A DNA stretch of 64,000 bases from Segetibacter sp. (lineage in GTDB: Bacteria; Bacteroidota; Bacteroidia; Chitinophagales; Chitinophagaceae): NCBI GenBank assembly GCA_028288485.1, contig JAQBNO010000110.1, positions 62,001 through 126,000 of the forward strand. The letters run 5' to 3'. The notes beneath the pieces are model-generated. The model saw nothing but the letters and a program-made list of their open reading frames with translations. It was not told the DNA's origin and did no database searches. Position 1 is the first letter of the stretch. Each line of letters begins with the position of its first letter. Positions 17,287-25,833 of the stretch are shown here, piece by piece. Position numbers and translations under genes: made by a program.

Positions 17287-17663
17287 CATCCTTCGTCATT
17301 TTTGTCTCGAATTGGGGCGCCACCATTGTAACTGTTCGTGACTCCGGTTGTCCAAATCGATCCCTACCGTGATGTCGCTCACTTCATCTGTATTTTTTTA
17401 TGGCATTGAGAAGGAGATTACCGTGAACAATTCTTCCGCTTTACAACCATTGCATGATTTGCAGTTTTTATTACCGCATTCAGGCAGCAAAACGACTCTT
17501 AATTTGCCTGATAAAAGCACAACAGCACTATTTTCAATGAACGAAATGTGACGTCCGCCGCGCTACCCGTTGGCACTGGCAAAAATGTTTAATACTAATC
17601 GGCTGCTTGTATCAAAAAAAGAATTAATTAATTCCTGCTTTCTTAAGCCAAACGTTTTTTTTA
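17287..17663. other. Convergent intergenic region
   Basis: It lies between a plus-strand and a minus-strand gene. A diverged repeat (17341-17390) is visible. A short frame that starts with TTG inside that repeat was rejected. No clear terminator hairpin was seen. Confidence 0.4.
17341..17390 (+). repeat. Diverged dispersed repeat (TCCGG subtype)
   Basis: It shares the order TCCGG, GATCCCT, GTGATGTC, CTCACTT with the copies at 21825-21866 and 38338-38368, all of which align weakly to the main core. Confidence 0.4.
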
Positions 17664-18608
17664 TCAATTCGCAAAGGCAACCAGGTGTATTACCTTTCCT
17701 TCAAACAAATGCATTCTACCGCGGGTAGCTATGAAGGTCTTTTGAGCTTGTTCATTGCTCAACAGTTTATCCATAAAATCTTTTATTTTATCTTGAGTTA
17801 CCGAAGGAGTTGAACCATGTAAGATGGAAAAATGCACATAACTGCTAACCAAATTATTGAAAAATATACCGGTAAGATCGGGCGAAGAAAACAACTCACA
17901 ACTAATGATCCCGTCAGCAGTAATGAACAGGTAACCAGCAAATGTACTATCGCTTTCTTTGTACTTTTTCAAAAAATAGTTAATATAACCAGTGTCAGCT
18001 CTAAGAGAGTCGTTGTATAAATTAAGGTAAGACCACGTGTTACTTGTCTTTTTCTGCGCTGAAAACTGGCGGTCAATTTCCTTCCATACTTCATTTTGCC
18101 GCCCTTTTACATCCATTACTTTTCGTAACTCTATATCGGCGATTCCCTTACTGGTAAAGTCTTTTGCTTTATTGTCCCATCTCCTTTTTTCAACGCAAAA
18201 AACATGTATATAATCCGTTACACCAGGTGCGATAATTTTTGTTTCCGCGATCATCCTATCCTGCTTGCCACCTGCTACTATTTCGCCGCTTTGTATAATT
18301 ATATTTTGCTTTGAATGATTTGTAAGCTGCAGCCAGTTGATATCGGCACCCTTTTCATACTGCATTTCCTGCAACTTGATTTTGTGCTTCTGTAGCGCTT
18401 CCCGTAAAGAAAGTGCAGGCAAGTGATTTTGACCCGAAGCTAATCGACCCCTTGTTTCTTTAAATCTCACCGGTACCAGTTGCAAATTCTTGTAGGTCCA
18501 TGCAGAGTCATACTCAACCTTTAACTCCTTATAGGTAAGCTGGGCATTTAAGGAAAGTTGAAAAAAATCGAGTACAACCAGGATTAAACACAACCTGCAC
18601 ACCTTCAT
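17664..18608 (-). CDS. Secreted DUF6569 (ARPP-1-like) family protein
   Basis: A 314-residue exported protein with a signal peptide at about 1-22 (ending LSLNAQ). The mature part contains NIIIQSGEIVAGGKQDRM (about 103-120), then FCVEKRRWDN and a C-terminal LLSNEQAQKTFIATRGRMHL region. The GEIVxGGKQDR phrase is the hallmark I associate with the DUF6569 / ARPP-1 domain. The molecular function is unknown; the family has been noted alongside rhodanese- and phosphatase-like proteins elsewhere, but none are neighbours here. It is divergent from gltX, with about 190 bp between them. Family assignment is from memory of the motif, without a search. Confidence 0.75.
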   Translation of the reverse strand: MKVCRLCLILVVLDFFQLSLNAQLTYKELKVEYDSAWTYKNLQLVPVRFKETRGRLASGQNHLPALSLREALQKHKIKLQEMQYEKGADINWLQLTNHSKQNIIIQSGEIVAGGKQDRMIAETKIIAPGVTDYIHVFCVEKRRWDNKAKDFTSKGIADIELRKVMDVKGRQNEVWKEIDRQFSAQKKTSNTWSYLNLYNDSLRADTGYINYFLKKYKESDSTFAGYLFITADGIISCELFSSPDLTGIFFNNLVSSYVHFSILHGSTPSVTQDKIKDFMDKLLSNEQAQKTFIATRGRMHLFEGKVIHLVAFAN

Positions 18609-18781
18609 GAGGATATTTTTAATTGTAACGATAAAAGGGGTAAAAGAATTGGATAAACGCCGTAAAAGAACTTAATAAAACGATTGGAAGACCGAAACTT
18701 CACTCGCAACTCACTGCTGACGCCTCAGAATGTTTATCCCATTTTTCAGAAGTTGCGCATCTATTACAACGTTTGCAAAGT

Positions 18782-18789
18782 TATCTTTG
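18782..18789 (+). promoter_or_regulatory. gltX -7 promoter box
   Basis: TATCTTTG matches TAnnTTTG exactly and ends 8 nt before the gltX ATG, so the leader would be only a few bases. No clear -33 TTG was found at normal spacing. Confidence 0.5.
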
Positions 18790-18797
18790 CAGGCACT

Positions 18798-20327
18798 ATG
18801 GAAAAGAAAGTAAGAGTTCGTTTTGCCCCCTCACCTACAGGCGGATTACACCTCGGCGGTGTTAGAACTGTTTTATATAATTATCTGTTTGCCCGTCAAC
18901 ATAAAGGCGATTTCATTTTACGTATAGAAGATACCGACCAGAACCGGTATGTTGAAGGCGCAGAAGAATACATCCAGGAATGTTTAAAATGGTGCGGGCT
19001 TGAGCCGGATGAAAGTCCGTTGCATGGCGGCCCTTATGCACCTTACAGGCAGAGTGAAAGAAAAGAGATGTACCGTGAGTATGCTGAGCAACTGGTTAAA
19101 CAGGGAAATGCTTATTATGCTTTTGACACTCCGGAAGAACTCGAGGCGATGAGGGATAAATTCAGAACTGAAGAAAATCCATCGCCCCAATACAACCATA
19201 GTACCAGGGAGAAAATGCGCAGCTCACTTACCCTTAACGATGACGAAGTGAGCCGGCTACTGGGCGAAGGAACGCCTCATGTCATCCGCATAAAAATGCC
19301 GGAAAATGAGACTTTGAGTTTTACCGATATGATCCGCGGCGAGGTATCGTTCAATTCTTCCCTTTCTGATGATAAAGTATTGTTGAAGGGAGATGGAATG
19401 CCGACTTATCACCTGGCAGTTGTAGTGGATGATTATGCGATGAAGATAACTCATGCCTTCCGGGGTGAAGAGTGGTTGCCAAGTGCACCTGTCCATTTAT
19501 TATTATGGAAATATCTGGGGTGGTTAGAAGACATGCCTCAATGGGCCCATCTTCCTTTGATCTTAAAGCCGGACGGACACGGAAAATTAAGTAAACGCGA
19601 CGGTGACCGGCTGGGATTCCCGGTTTTTGCCATGAACTGGAAAGATTCCAAAACTGCTGAACTAACGCAAGGCTTTCGCGAATTAGGCTTTTTACCGGAA
19701 GCTTTCATAAATATGCTCGCAGTATTAGGCTGGAACGACGGAACAGAACAGGAACTGTACAGTCGGGATGAATTAATCGAGCGGTTTTCACTAGACCACG
19801 TGCATAAAGGTGGAGCCAAGTTTAATTACGAAAAAGCTAAATGGTTTAACCATGAATGGATAAAAAAGTTGCCGGCTGACAAATGGCAGATGACAGTAAG
19901 AAAAGATTTCGAGCAAAAAGGGGTGACGATTGAAGACGAAGAAAAGTTTAGTAAGGTTTTAGAACTGGTGAAGGACAGGTGCACGCTGCTAACTGATTTC
20001 TGGGAACAAGCTTCCTTCTTTTTCAAATCTCCTGAAACAATAGAAGTTGCCGCTGTAAAGCCCAAATGGAATGAAGACAAAGCCATGTTCTTCGATATCC
20101 TGGCAGAAAAACTAACCGTGCAGGAAGAATGGACAGCAGCGAACATCGAATTATTATTTAAAGAAACCGCCGCGGAAAAAGGGATTAAAATGGGTGAACT
20201 GCAATTACCGTTCAGAATAATGCTCGTAGGCGGAAAGTTTGGGCCGACTGTTTTTGACATTGCAGCGTTGATCGGTAAGACAGAAACGATTGGCAGAATA
20301 AGAAAAGGATTAACCAATATAGGTTAA
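18798..20327 (+). CDS. gltX: Glutamyl-tRNA synthetase
   Basis: A 509-residue class I aminoacyl-tRNA synthetase that charges tRNA-Glu with glutamate. The N-terminus RVRFAPSPTGGLHLGGVRT holds the HIGH-type signature (HLGG, 18-21), IEDTDQNRY follows, and KLSKR at 263-267 is the KMSKS-equivalent loop. The C-terminal ~150 residues form the anticodon-binding helical domain. The start at 18798 was chosen over a frame 38 codons longer because it matches the family N-terminus and sits just behind a TATCTTTG box. It is monocistronic, since decayed sequence follows. Confidence 0.96.
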   Translation: MEKKVRVRFAPSPTGGLHLGGVRTVLYNYLFARQHKGDFILRIEDTDQNRYVEGAEEYIQECLKWCGLEPDESPLHGGPYAPYRQSERKEMYREYAEQLVKQGNAYYAFDTPEELEAMRDKFRTEENPSPQYNHSTREKMRSSLTLNDDEVSRLLGEGTPHVIRIKMPENETLSFTDMIRGEVSFNSSLSDDKVLLKGDGMPTYHLAVVVDDYAMKITHAFRGEEWLPSAPVHLLLWKYLGWLEDMPQWAHLPLILKPDGHGKLSKRDGDRLGFPVFAMNWKDSKTAELTQGFRELGFLPEAFINMLAVLGWNDGTEQELYSRDELIERFSLDHVHKGGAKFNYEKAKWFNHEWIKKLPADKWQMTVRKDFEQKGVTIEDEEKFSKVLELVKDRCTLLTDFWEQASFFFKSPETIEVAAVKPKWNEDKAMFFDILAEKLTVQEEWTAANIELLFKETAAEKGIKMGELQLPFRIMLVGGKFGPTVFDIAALIGKTETIGRIRKGLTNIG

Positions 20328-20386
20328 TAAAACGGAGACAATTTTAGTAAATTGTACTTAAAGTAAGCTTTATGCCGACAGTTAAT

Positions 20387-20426
20387 AATTCACACTTGAG
20401 CTTTTAAAGGTGTTCAAGTGTGAATT
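20387..20426. repeat. 13-bp perfect inverted repeat over an antitoxin start
   Basis: AATTCACACTTGA (20387-20399) is the exact reverse complement of TCAAGTGTGAATT (20414-20426), with a 14-nt loop. The right arm encodes the first residues of the antitoxin remnant. It could be an old autoregulatory operator or an RNA hairpin hiding the start. Confidence 0.6.
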
Positions 20427-20594
20427 AACTAACGAGGAACTCGGAGAACTCAAACAAATTCTTTCAGAATTTTTGGCAAATAAGCTAATGAAAGAAATCG
20501 AAAAAGAGTCTATAGAAAAAGGATACGCCTGAAATAACAGAAAGCTGGAAAAGATGAACACTTTAGAACGCCATATAGGAAATTAAAGTGGTAA
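20410..20594 (+). pseudogene. Frameshifted antitoxin of a PIN toxin-antitoxin module
   Basis: GTG at 20410 opens FKCELTNEELGELKQILSEF and runs to a TGA at 20530-20532. Shifting frame recovers PEITESW, and a second shift recovers DEHFRTPYRKLKW, ending with TAA at 20592-20594. Together these read as one ~60-residue antitoxin broken by two indels. The HFRTPYRK end is what I recall of antitoxins paired with this PIN subfamily. Its stop overlaps the toxin start, as in intact modules. Confidence 0.65.
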
Positions 20595-20912
20595 TCGACA
20601 GTAACCTATTTGTTATTTGCCTTAACCCCTTGTCTAAGTACATTGTTGTTTTCAGAAAACTGGTACAAGGCTCTTATAAACTTTGTGTTTCTACAGATAT
20701 TCCATTTGAGTATTTAGAGATTTTTAATCGAAAATTCAAACAGGGCAAGGCAGAAACAGTTTTTCTCTTTTTAAGAGAGGCAACAAATATAATTGAAACT
20801 GAAGTCTATTATTTTTGGAAACTGGTTGCAGTTGATCCTGATGATAATAAATTTGTCGATTGCGCTATTGCCGCAGATGCTGACTACTAGTTATCAACGA
20901 CAAACATTTCGA
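20588..20912 (+). pseudogene. Truncated, frameshifted PIN-domain toxin
   Basis: It begins VIDSNLFVICLNPLSKY, with the first PIN acidic residue (VIDSN), continues with STDIPFEYLEIF and the hallmark PDDNKFVDCAIAADADY, then hits TAG at 20888-20890. Restoring one missing T would give LVINDKHF, the family's next block, after which the match ends at the junction near 20913. PIN toxins are metal-dependent RNases. This copy lacks its C-terminal end and should be inactive. Confidence 0.75.
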
Positions 20913-21214
20913 GCGGGTGCAACAATCTATTATGGAAAAGGGCTGCCACAGGTTACAACACACCATGCAAGTTTTTTTTGTGGCTGCCCGAAAAATATAA
21001 CATCCAAAACCTGCTATTTGTGGGAAGGAAGTTTCCGCAGAAAGTCGACCAGGTATTTCAGCAATTTGAAAAATTTACAGTTTTAGATAGCATTACAACA
21101 CCATATGCCCGCGAACACGGGGTGAAAATTATTTTGTATGAAAACGGGAATGATACATTAAATGGTAGGATTGAGGCCGGAATTCAGGAAATGAAAGATG
21201 TATTCCGGCGTTAA
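20913..21214 (+). pseudogene. C-terminal remnant of a GT39/ArnT-like membrane glycosyltransferase
   Basis: Starting right at the end of the PIN remnant, one frame reads AGATIYYGKGLPQVTTHHAS. A run of eight Ts at 20972-20979 shifts the frame, and the reading continues LWLPEKYNIQNLLFVG, then TVLDSITTPYAREHGVKII, ending in MKDVFRR. The YYGKGLP-H-LW-VG order resembles the periplasmic C-terminal domain of Bacteroidota GT39-type transferases. All membrane segments and the catalytic N-terminus are missing. The T-run shift could also be a sequencing error, but the missing front part could not. Confidence 0.5.
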
Positions 21215-21255
21215 GGCAATCCATACTATTTTTACAACCTCAATTATGCCTGTTG

Positions 21256-21675
21256 ATGAATGTAGAAAACAAACGGCCACTTAGAATATTGGTAGCAAAA
21301 GTTGGACTTGACGGGCACGACCGCGGAGCCAAAGTTATTGCCACTGCACTTCGCGATGCAGGCATGGAAGTTATTTATACAGGTCTTCGGCAAACGCCGG
21401 AAATGGTGGTAAATGCAGCCTTGCAGGAAGATGTAGATGCAATTGGAATAAGTATTTTGAGCGGTGCCCACATGACTGTTTTCCCAAAGGTCATTCGTTT
21501 GATGAAAGAAAAGGAAATGGACGATGTGCTGTTAACGGGAGGCGGTATTATTCCCGAAGACGATATGAAGTCTCTTAACGAAATGGGCGTAGGTAAGCTG
21601 TTTCCTCCCGGAACTCCAACCGCAGACATCGCAAACTATATTGCAAATTGGGTAAAAGAAAACCGCTCCTTTTAA
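21256..21675 (+). CDS. Stand-alone cobalamin-binding protein, methylmalonyl-CoA mutase C-terminal type
   Basis: A 139-residue B12-binding domain. [12 protein letters not shown] carries the D-x-H-x-x-G cobalamin signature (Asp19, His21, Gly24), in which the His ligates cobalt from below. [11 protein letters not shown] and [12 protein letters not shown] are the later conserved loops, and [14 protein letters not shown] closes the Rossmann-like fold. It matches the C-terminal small domain of methylmalonyl-CoA/isobutyryl-CoA mutase or the split mutase subunit. The catalytic subunit is not in the window. The ATG at 21256 is preferred over an adjacent TTG. It lies directly behind decayed sequence, so its promoter may be within 21215-21255. 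Confidence 0.92.
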   Translation: MNVENKRPLRILVAKVGLDGHDRGAKVIATALRDAGMEVIYTGLRQTPEMVVNAALQEDVDAIGISILSGAHMTVFPKVIRLMKEKEMDDVLLTGGGIIPEDDMKSLNEMGVGKLFPPGTPTADIANYIANWVKENRSF

Positions 21676-22215
21676 TTGACTTTGCATTGCAAGCATATTC
21701 TTACTTGTCGTAATCGTGGTTGACCACAACTTAGCGGTAACAAGGACGCCAAAAAGATGTTTTTATATTTAAATACGGTAGATTTTTCTTTTGTCGCTAA
21801 CAGAAGATCTCTATCAATCATTGATGTCCGGATCAATCCCTTTGGTGATGTCACTTACTTGTACTGTTGTTCTTAAAGCACCAAATAGACAACGATCAGA
21901 AGTAAACGTGCTATCTGTTGAGGTGAACAGCGCAATAGATTATTGCGGGGTTTATAAGTAAATCCATCAAATATCTTAGCTATTACCTGGTTTACTAACC
22001 TCACAACCCCATATTTAACTGATATTTTTGATACAAGGCAACAGTAAAATTACCCCATAGCCCTTAAATTACGATTTATTATATATACATTAATCACTTC
22101 ACAATGTTTCCATTCTCCACATTATTACTTTTCATTTTTATAAAAAAAGTTAGTTTTACCATGTTTTAGGTGAGAAATTCAGAGAATTACCATATAGTTT
22201 GTATATTCATCGAAT
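21676..22215. other. Intergenic region before the ATP-grasp module
   Basis: 540 bp, AT-rich towards the 3' end. It contains a diverged repeat at 21825-21866 and a near-consensus -7 box (TATAGTTTG, about 22193-22201) about 15 bp before the next start. No small gene was recognised. Confidence 0.45.
21825..21866 (+). repeat. Dispersed repeat, TCCGG subtype
   Basis: TGTCCGGATCAATCCC followed by GGTGATGTCACTTACTTGTA and CTG. The CTTGTACTG end equals the main family core end. Confidence 0.6.
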
Positions 22216-23676
22216 ATGAAAGAATACTCTTTATTAAAATCCTACCAGGAGCAGCCAAACGTTTGGGACGAAATGTTTGGTGCGGATGGAGTACGGCCTT
22301 CATACAAAAAATTTGTATCTGCTGTCGAAGACCTTTCTATTAGCGAAATGAACCATAAAGATGAATTAGCAAAAAAGCTGTTCATGAGCCAGGGCGTTAC
22401 GTTTACTGTATACAGCAGTGGTGAAGGAATTGAAAAGATCTTTCCTTTTGATATTATACCGCGGATTATTAAAAATGAAGAATGGAAATTGATCGAGGCA
22501 GGATTAAAGCAAAGGCTAAAAGCGCTGAATATTTTTTTGAAGGATATTTATCATCTTCAGTTTATTATTAAAGATGGAATAATTCCTGCCCAGCTCATTT
22601 ATTCCTGCCCTTATTTTTTGAGGGAGATGATGAACGTAGATGTTCCTTTCGACATTTATACGCACATTTCCGGTGTTGATTTAATTCGCGATCATGATGG
22701 AGTCTTTTATGTTTTGGAGGACAACCTGCGAACTCCATCGGGCGTTTCCTATATGCTCGAAAACAGGACGATCACATCCCGGATTTTCCCCGACCTGCTT
22801 CCAAAGAACAATGTACTATCTGTAAAAGATTATCCCGACCTGTTATTTAAAAGCCTTTTGTCGCTGGCAAACAGGCAGAGCAGTGACCCAAGGGTTGTGC
22901 TGTTAACGCCGGGAATATTTAATTCAGCTTATTTTGAACATACGACCCTCGCACGCTTAATGGGAATAGAACTGGTGGAAGGTCGCGACCTGGTGGTAGA
23001 GAACCACCATGTTTTTATGAAAACTACAAAAGGTCTGAAACAGGTCGACGTTATATATCGTAGAGTGGATGATGAATTTTTAGATCCGCTGGTTTTCAGA
23101 CCCGATAGTGCTTTAGGTGTTCCTGGCATATATTGGGCATACAGGAAAGGAAACGTGGCGATTGTTAATGCAATAGGCAACGGGGTAGCAGATGACAAAG
23201 CTATTTATTCCTATGTTCCCGACATGATCAGGTATTACCTGAATGAAGAGCCCATTTTAAAAAATGTTCCTACCTACCAGTTAGCTGACGGCGACCATAA
23301 AAAAATGGTTTTCGAAAACATGCATAATATGGTTATTAAAAGAACAAACGGATCGGGAGGATATGGAATGCTGATCGGCAATAGTGCAACTGACGAACAA
23401 ATGAATGAATTTAAAATAGCTATTAATGAAGATCCGAGAAGTTTTATAGCACAACCAATTATTAATCTTTCTTCTACTCCTTGTTATATAGACGGGGTTT
23501 TACAACCGAGAAGAGTTGACCTACGGCCTTTTGCTGTTTATGGACCAGAGGGAGTTGACATAGTTCCGGGTGGACTTACCAGGGTAGCACTTAAGGAAGG
23601 TTCATTGGTTGTTAACTCCTCGCAGGGAGGCGGAAGTAAAGATACCTGGGTGCTTGCGGAACAGCAGGGATTGTAG
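22216..23676 (+). CDS. Circularly permuted ATP-grasp type 2 protein (DUF404/DUF407)
   Basis: A 486-residue predicted amide-bond ligase with a circularly permuted ATP-grasp fold. Visible family blocks are FPFDIIPRII (about 77-86), LKALNIFLKDIYH, HISGVDLIRDHDGVFYVLEDNLRTPSGVSYMLENR (about 150-185), with the Glu-Asp-Asn metal/nucleotide residues, and VIKRTNGSGGYGML (about 374-387), a Gly-rich ATP loop. Members are predicted to make peptide or amino-acid amide linkages on unknown substrates. It is followed by alpha-E and transglutaminase genes, the standard partners of this family. A repeat copy lies in the 213-bp gap to the next gene, so the operon may be interrupted or read through. Confidence 0.92.
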   Translation: MKEYSLLKSYQEQPNVWDEMFGADGVRPSYKKFVSAVEDLSISEMNHKDELAKKLFMSQGVTFTVYSSGEGIEKIFPFDIIPRIIKNEEWKLIEAGLKQRLKALNIFLKDIYHLQFIIKDGIIPAQLIYSCPYFLREMMNVDVPFDIYTHISGVDLIRDHDGVFYVLEDNLRTPSGVSYMLENRTITSRIFPDLLPKNNVLSVKDYPDLLFKSLLSLANRQSSDPRVVLLTPGIFNSAYFEHTTLARLMGIELVEGRDLVVENHHVFMKTTKGLKQVDVIYRRVDDEFLDPLVFRPDSALGVPGIYWAYRKGNVAIVNAIGNGVADDKAIYSYVPDMIRYYLNEEPILKNVPTYQLADGDHKKMVFENMHNMVIKRTNGSGGYGMLIGNSATDEQMNEFKIAINEDPRSFIAQPIINLSSTPCYIDGVLQPRRVDLRPFAVYGPEGVDIVPGGLTRVALKEGSLVVNSSQGGGSKDTWVLAEQQGL

Positions 23677-23762
23677 AGAAGGATTTCTTAGAACGCGGCT
23701 GCTGTGTAAATTGTATTTTAGTTCATGCTGTTGGTACTATACCGCATGAAAAAAGATTTTCA

Positions 23763-23786
23763 GTACAAGAGTGCGACGCAACGATG
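23763..23786 (-). repeat. Dispersed intergenic repeat core
   Basis: GTACAAGAGTGCGACGCAAC followed by GATG is an exact reverse copy of the core. It lies between the ATP-grasp and alpha-E genes. Confidence 0.85.
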
Positions 23787-23889
23787 CTGCCATAAAAAAC
23801 AGCGGTTCGGCCAATAAATAAAGAAGCTTTAGCTGTAACTGTACTTCACATTACTGCAAAATTTATATAAGTAAAAAGGATAAAAACTA

Positions 23890-24825
23890 ATGCTAAGTCG
23901 TGTTGCAGAAACAATTTTTTGGTTAGGGCGATATATGGAGAGAACAGATGGTATGCTGCAGATTTTGCGTACGAATTATATCTCTTCGCAGGATGCAATT
24001 AATGACTTAAGCTGGACGCCACTTTTGCTAACCTACGGCGAGCTTTCCGCGGAAGAAATCAGGAAGATAGAAAGAGATTCGCCGAAAGTGCTGGAATACC
24101 TGATCAGCGACCGGTATAACGGAACTTCAGTTTATAACAACGTAAGGCAAAGCAGGGAAAATGCACGGGCAATCCAGGATCACATTACAAAAGAGGTGTG
24201 GCAATGCCTCAACGATTTTTATCATTATATGCGTGACCCCAACTTCGAAAAACAGTTCGAAGACGGGGACCCCGTTTCGACAATGGACCTGCTGATAAAA
24301 CAGGGACTTTTATTCAATGGTACAGTTAAAAATACGATGATCCGAGACCAGGGTTATACATATTTACACCTGGGAAAATTTCTGGAAAGGGCCATTCTTA
24401 CAACCGATATTGTAAGGATAAATATCAGGTACCATAATGTTAAATTTCAACAACGCGTGGAGTCGCCTGCCTTACGTTATCTTTTACATTCATTGTTAGG
24501 TTACGAGGTTTATATGAAAACATATAAAGGCAATTTTAACCCCGACGATGTTTTAGAGATGGCGATTCATAATAGTTACTTTCCACACTCGCTTGTATAT
24601 AGCCTTTACCAGCTCAACAAATATTTTGAAAGATTAAAACCGGAAAGTCTGCCGGAGAGTTATGAAGAAGTAGAATACCTGATTGGCAAAACAATGAACA
24701 CTGTAAAGTACAGTAACGTGGAAGTTACAAATCAAAAAATGGTGAATAATTTTTTACAAGGGACAAGAAATCAATTGATCGAAATTGGCAATTGTCTCGG
24801 TAAATCCTACTTCGGAAACACCTGA
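23890..24825 (+). CDS. Alpha-E domain protein (DUF403)
   Basis: A 311-residue, mostly alpha-helical protein. The N-terminus MLSRVAETIFWLGRYMERTDGMLQILR is the alpha-E signature, and further family blocks include NGTSVYNNVRQSRENARAIQDHI (positions about 77-99) and YTYLHLGKFLERAILTTDIV (about 157-176). Alpha-E proteins have no proven activity but are nearly always encoded with permuted ATP-grasp and transglutaminase-like proteins, which suggests a complex or shared pathway. The stop is 14 bp before the transglutaminase gene, indicating co-transcription. Confidence 0.92.
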   Translation: MLSRVAETIFWLGRYMERTDGMLQILRTNYISSQDAINDLSWTPLLLTYGELSAEEIRKIERDSPKVLEYLISDRYNGTSVYNNVRQSRENARAIQDHITKEVWQCLNDFYHYMRDPNFEKQFEDGDPVSTMDLLIKQGLLFNGTVKNTMIRDQGYTYLHLGKFLERAILTTDIVRINIRYHNVKFQQRVESPALRYLLHSLLGYEVYMKTYKGNFNPDDVLEMAIHNSYFPHSLVYSLYQLNKYFERLKPESLPESYEEVEYLIGKTMNTVKYSNVEVTNQKMVNNFLQGTRNQLIEIGNCLGKSYFGNT

Positions 24826-24839
24826 TCACACAAACGCTT

Positions 24840-25814
24840 ATGCCCTCATATACCATCAAACACCTCACCCATTATACTTACGCTTCTACAGTTATTGATT
24901 GCGTAAATCAAATCATGCTTTATCCTATTGAAGATGCGCGGCTGGAATTGAAAAAGCACGAAGTAAAAATATCACATAACCCCGACGTGAAAGTTTTCCC
25001 GGATTTTTTCGGGAACCAGGTAGGCGTATTTTCAGTAATACAGCCGCATACAGAACTTTTGATAGAGTCAACTGCAGAAATTACGACTAATCCTATTCTT
25101 TTTCCAATGGATGAAGCATCTGCAGAAGAGCAATGGCAAAATTTGTACGCTGTAAAAACCGATGTCGCTTTCATGGATTTTTTAACACAGGAACTTTTTC
25201 CTTCATACAACGAAATGAAAGGCACTTTAAGCGATGTGATTAATGTGCAGGAAAAACCTTTGAAAAACGCATTGGTATTATCGGAGTATGTTTACGACAA
25301 TTTTATTTATCAGAAAGGGGTAACAAGTGTTGAAACACCTATAGAAGAGGTATGGAGGTTAAAAGCGGGTGTTTGCCAGGATTTCGCCCACATACTGCTG
25401 CTGATGCTGAGAATGTTCGATATTCCTGCACGTTATGTAAGCGGTTATATTTGCCCAAAAAATGAAGGCGTTCGCGGTGAAGGTGCCACACACGCCTGGG
25501 TTGAGGCTTACATTCCTTTTTATGGATGGCTCGGTGTTGATCCTACAAATAATTGTATTGTAAACGATGGTCATGTTCGGGTAGCGGTCGGCCGCAACTT
25601 TAATGACTGCACACCTGTTAAAGGCATCTATAAAGGATCGGGTGATCATAAACTTGAAGTCACCGTTAATATAGAAAACGGTACGGCGAGGAATACCGAT
25701 CAAAAATTAGGGCCTCCATCTTATACGTATGAAGTAAAGCATCCTGCCGCTCCGGTTAATTCGTACCGGAAGTTTCTTGAAATGCAGGAACAGCAACAAC
25801 AACAGCAACAGTAA
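24840..25814 (+). CDS. Transglutaminase-like cysteine protease/amidase with poly-Gln tail
   Basis: A 324-residue cytoplasmic protein (no signal peptide). Residues 1-80 match the bacterial transglutaminase N-terminal beta domain (YTIKHLTHYTYAS). The papain-like core has all three catalytic residues: Cys179 in AGVCQDFAH, His218 in GATHAWVEAY and Asp234 in GVDPTNN. The family hydrolyses or transfers amide bonds. Here it probably trims or recycles the product of the ATP-grasp enzyme two genes upstream (inference). The C-terminus ends in a run of seven glutamines (positions 318-324) coded by mixed CAA/CAG, which is unusual for this family and may have arisen by slippage. Confidence 0.93.
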   Translation: MPSYTIKHLTHYTYASTVIDCVNQIMLYPIEDARLELKKHEVKISHNPDVKVFPDFFGNQVGVFSVIQPHTELLIESTAEITTNPILFPMDEASAEEQWQNLYAVKTDVAFMDFLTQELFPSYNEMKGTLSDVINVQEKPLKNALVLSEYVYDNFIYQKGVTSVETPIEEVWRLKAGVCQDFAHILLLMLRMFDIPARYVSGYICPKNEGVRGEGATHAWVEAYIPFYGWLGVDPTNNCIVNDGHVRVAVGRNFNDCTPVKGIYKGSGDHKLEVTVNIENGTARNTDQKLGPPSYTYEVKHPAAPVNSYRKFLEMQEQQQQQQQ

Positions 25815-25833
25815 TAAGAAAATTTTTGAGGAG

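Noticed and set aside
17348-17551. 67-residue open frame starting with TTG
   Set aside because: It starts inside a diverged repeat and lacks any recognisable domain.
20972-20979. Programmed frameshifting at the eight-T run
   Set aside because: The remnant lacks its entire N-terminal membrane part, so a functional recoded product is implausible.
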